Source of the DNA: Ferrovum sp.
GTDB lineage: Bacteria; Pseudomonadota; Gammaproteobacteria; Burkholderiales; Ferrovaceae
NCBI GenBank assembly: GCA_027450105.1
Contig: DAIDKJ010000018.1
Coordinates: 1-13,941, forward strand
Reading direction: 5' to 3'
DNA: 13,941 nucleotides
The notes beneath the pieces were generated by a model that did not search any database, was not told the origin of the DNA, and saw only the letters and a list, made by a program, of their open reading frames with translations. Positions 13,068-13,941 of this stretch are shown piece by piece. Positions within the stretch are counted from its first letter, which is position 1, and each line of letters opens with the position of its first letter. The translations under genes and the position numbers were made by a program.

Positions 13068-13941
13068 ATGAAAAAAATTCTGATTCTAGGGGTTAACGGG
13101 TTCATTGGACATCACCTCAGCCAACGGATTCTGACGACGACGGAGTGGGAAGTGTATGGCATGGACATGCAAAGCGATCGCGTGTCCGATCTCATCGATC
13201 ATCCGCGCTTCAATTTTTTTGAAGGGGATATCACCATCAACAAGGAATGGATCGAATACCACGTCAAAAAATGCGATGTGGTCCTGCCCCTGGTGGCCAT
13301 TGCCACGCCCGCCACGTACGTGCAGCAACCCCTGCGCGTGTTCGAACTGGACTTTGAAGCCAATCTGCCCATTGTTCGCAGTTGCGTGAAGTATGGCAAG
13401 CGGATCCTGTTTCCTTCCACTTCCGAAGTCTATGGCATGTGCCGCGATCAGGAATTCGATCCCGATGCCTCCGAGCTCATTCTTGGCCCAATCGAAAAAC
13501 AGCGTTGGATTTATTCCTGTAGCAAACAATTGATGGATCGGGTCATCTGGGCGTATGGCATGCAAAACGGCCTGGACTTCACCCTGTTTCGCCCTTTCAA
13601 CTGGATTGGTTCCGGCCTGGACAGTATTCACACTCCCAAGGAAGGCAGCTCGCGGGTCATTACCCAGTTCTTTGGACATATCGTGCGCGGCGAAAACATC
13701 AAACTGGTGGACGGGGGCAGCCAAAAACGTGCCTTCACCTACATCGATGACGGTATTGCCGCCCTGATGAAGATGATCGACAACAAAAATGGCGTGGCCT
13801 CTGGAAAAATCTACAATGTGGGCAATCCTGCCAACAACTACTCGGTCAAGGAACTGGCTCACATGATGTTGAAATTGGCCCTGGAATACCCCGAATATCG
13901 GGCCACGGCCGAGCAGGTGCAGTTGCTGGAAACCACTTCCG
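13068..13941 (+). CDS. Stand-alone ArnA-type UDP-glucuronate decarboxylase (partial)
   Basis: This is an extended short-chain dehydrogenase that oxidises UDP-glucuronate with NAD+ and decarboxylates it. The product is UDP-4-keto-pentose, for 4-amino-arabinose modification of lipid A, or UDP-xylose in some bacteria. It closely resembles the C-terminal domain of E. coli ArnA, but begins directly at the Rossmann fold with no formyltransferase domain. The nucleotide motif is GVNGFIG (8-14). Other hallmarks are EWIEYHVKKCDVVLPLVAIA, Ser119-Glu120 in STSEVYG, Tyr149-x3-Lys153 and Asn178 in RPFNW. Spacings equal those of ArnA Ser433/Glu434, Tyr463/Lys467 and Asn492. The region of catalytic Arg619 (about residue 305 here) lies beyond the window after 291 codons. 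ATG 13068 follows only a weak ribosome site. Which pentose pathway it serves depends on genes to the right. Confidence 0.92.
   Translation, partial: MKKILILGVNGFIGHHLSQRILTTTEWEVYGMDMQSDRVSDLIDHPRFNFFEGDITINKEWIEYHVKKCDVVLPLVAIATPATYVQQPLRVFELDFEANLPIVRSCVKYGKRILFPSTSEVYGMCRDQEFDPDASELILGPIEKQRWIYSCSKQLMDRVIWAYGMQNGLDFTLFRPFNWIGSGLDSIHTPKEGSSRVITQFFGHIVRGENIKLVDGGSQKRAFTYIDDGIAALMKMIDNKNGVASGKIYNVGNPANNYSVKELAHMMLKLALEYPEYRATAEQVQLLETTS

Noticed and set aside
13086..13862. A 258-codon open frame opposite the ArnA-type decarboxylase
   Set aside because: The plus-strand frame matches ArnA with conserved spacing of catalytic residues, so the antisense frame is a shadow.
1..13941. tRNA, rRNA, CRISPR arrays, insertion sequences, integrase genes or phage genes
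   Set aside because: Reading both strands showed no cloverleaf, repeat array, transposase or integrase motif, or terminal inverted repeats with target duplications.

Overview
The window looks like chromosomal DNA from a Gram-negative proteobacterium, most likely beta or gamma. It has a TolC-type outer-membrane efflux protein, an OmpW barrel, an FNR regulator whose four cysteines have the same spacing as in Escherichia coli, FNR-type TTGAT-N4-ATCAA sites, and an ArnA-type sugar nucleotide enzyme. The base composition is moderately GC-rich. I see no tRNA, rRNA, insertion sequence, CRISPR array or phage gene. The species cannot be fixed from the sequence alone.

Left part (1-3488, minus strand): a tripartite efflux operon, read right to left. 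The order is a TolC-family outer membrane factor, an HlyD/YbhG-type periplasmic adaptor, and the start of a YbhF-type ABC ATPase that runs off the left edge. The adaptor frame is broken by an in-frame amber codon (1078-1080). It falls where E. coli YbhG, as I recall it, has a tyrosine in a Leu-Val-Tyr-Arg-Leu-Arg motif. The remaining 39 codons are still open after it and end 3 nt before the ATPase start.

Middle (3489-9144): divergent from the efflux operon is a soluble PAS-GAF-PAS-GGDEF-EAL protein whose cyclase and phosphodiesterase motifs both look intact. Next comes a secreted YceI-family protein with a good sigma-70-like promoter. Convergent to it is a 625-residue protein I cannot name, with two EF-hand-like loops, a cysteine cluster and C-terminal membrane helices. 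The likely yceI terminator lies inside the 3' end of that convergent gene.

Right part (9145-12939): a small anaerobic-response block of fnr, ompW and hemN (oxygen-independent coproporphyrinogen III oxidase), all on the plus strand. An FNR-like palindrome lies upstream of each gene. Upstream of ompW and hemN the site is centred about 41.5 bp before the start predicted from a -10-like hexamer, as expected for class II activation. At fnr the site overlaps the predicted start region, which suggests autorepression. Strong intrinsic terminators follow ompW and hemN.

Right edge (13068-13941): the 5' part of a stand-alone UDP-glucuronate decarboxylase related to the C-terminal domain of ArnA, cut by the window end.

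The best leads for something new are the amber codon in the adaptor, the unnamed EF-hand/Cys membrane protein, and the compact FNR-box cluster. I found no clear evidence of a wholly new multi-gene system.
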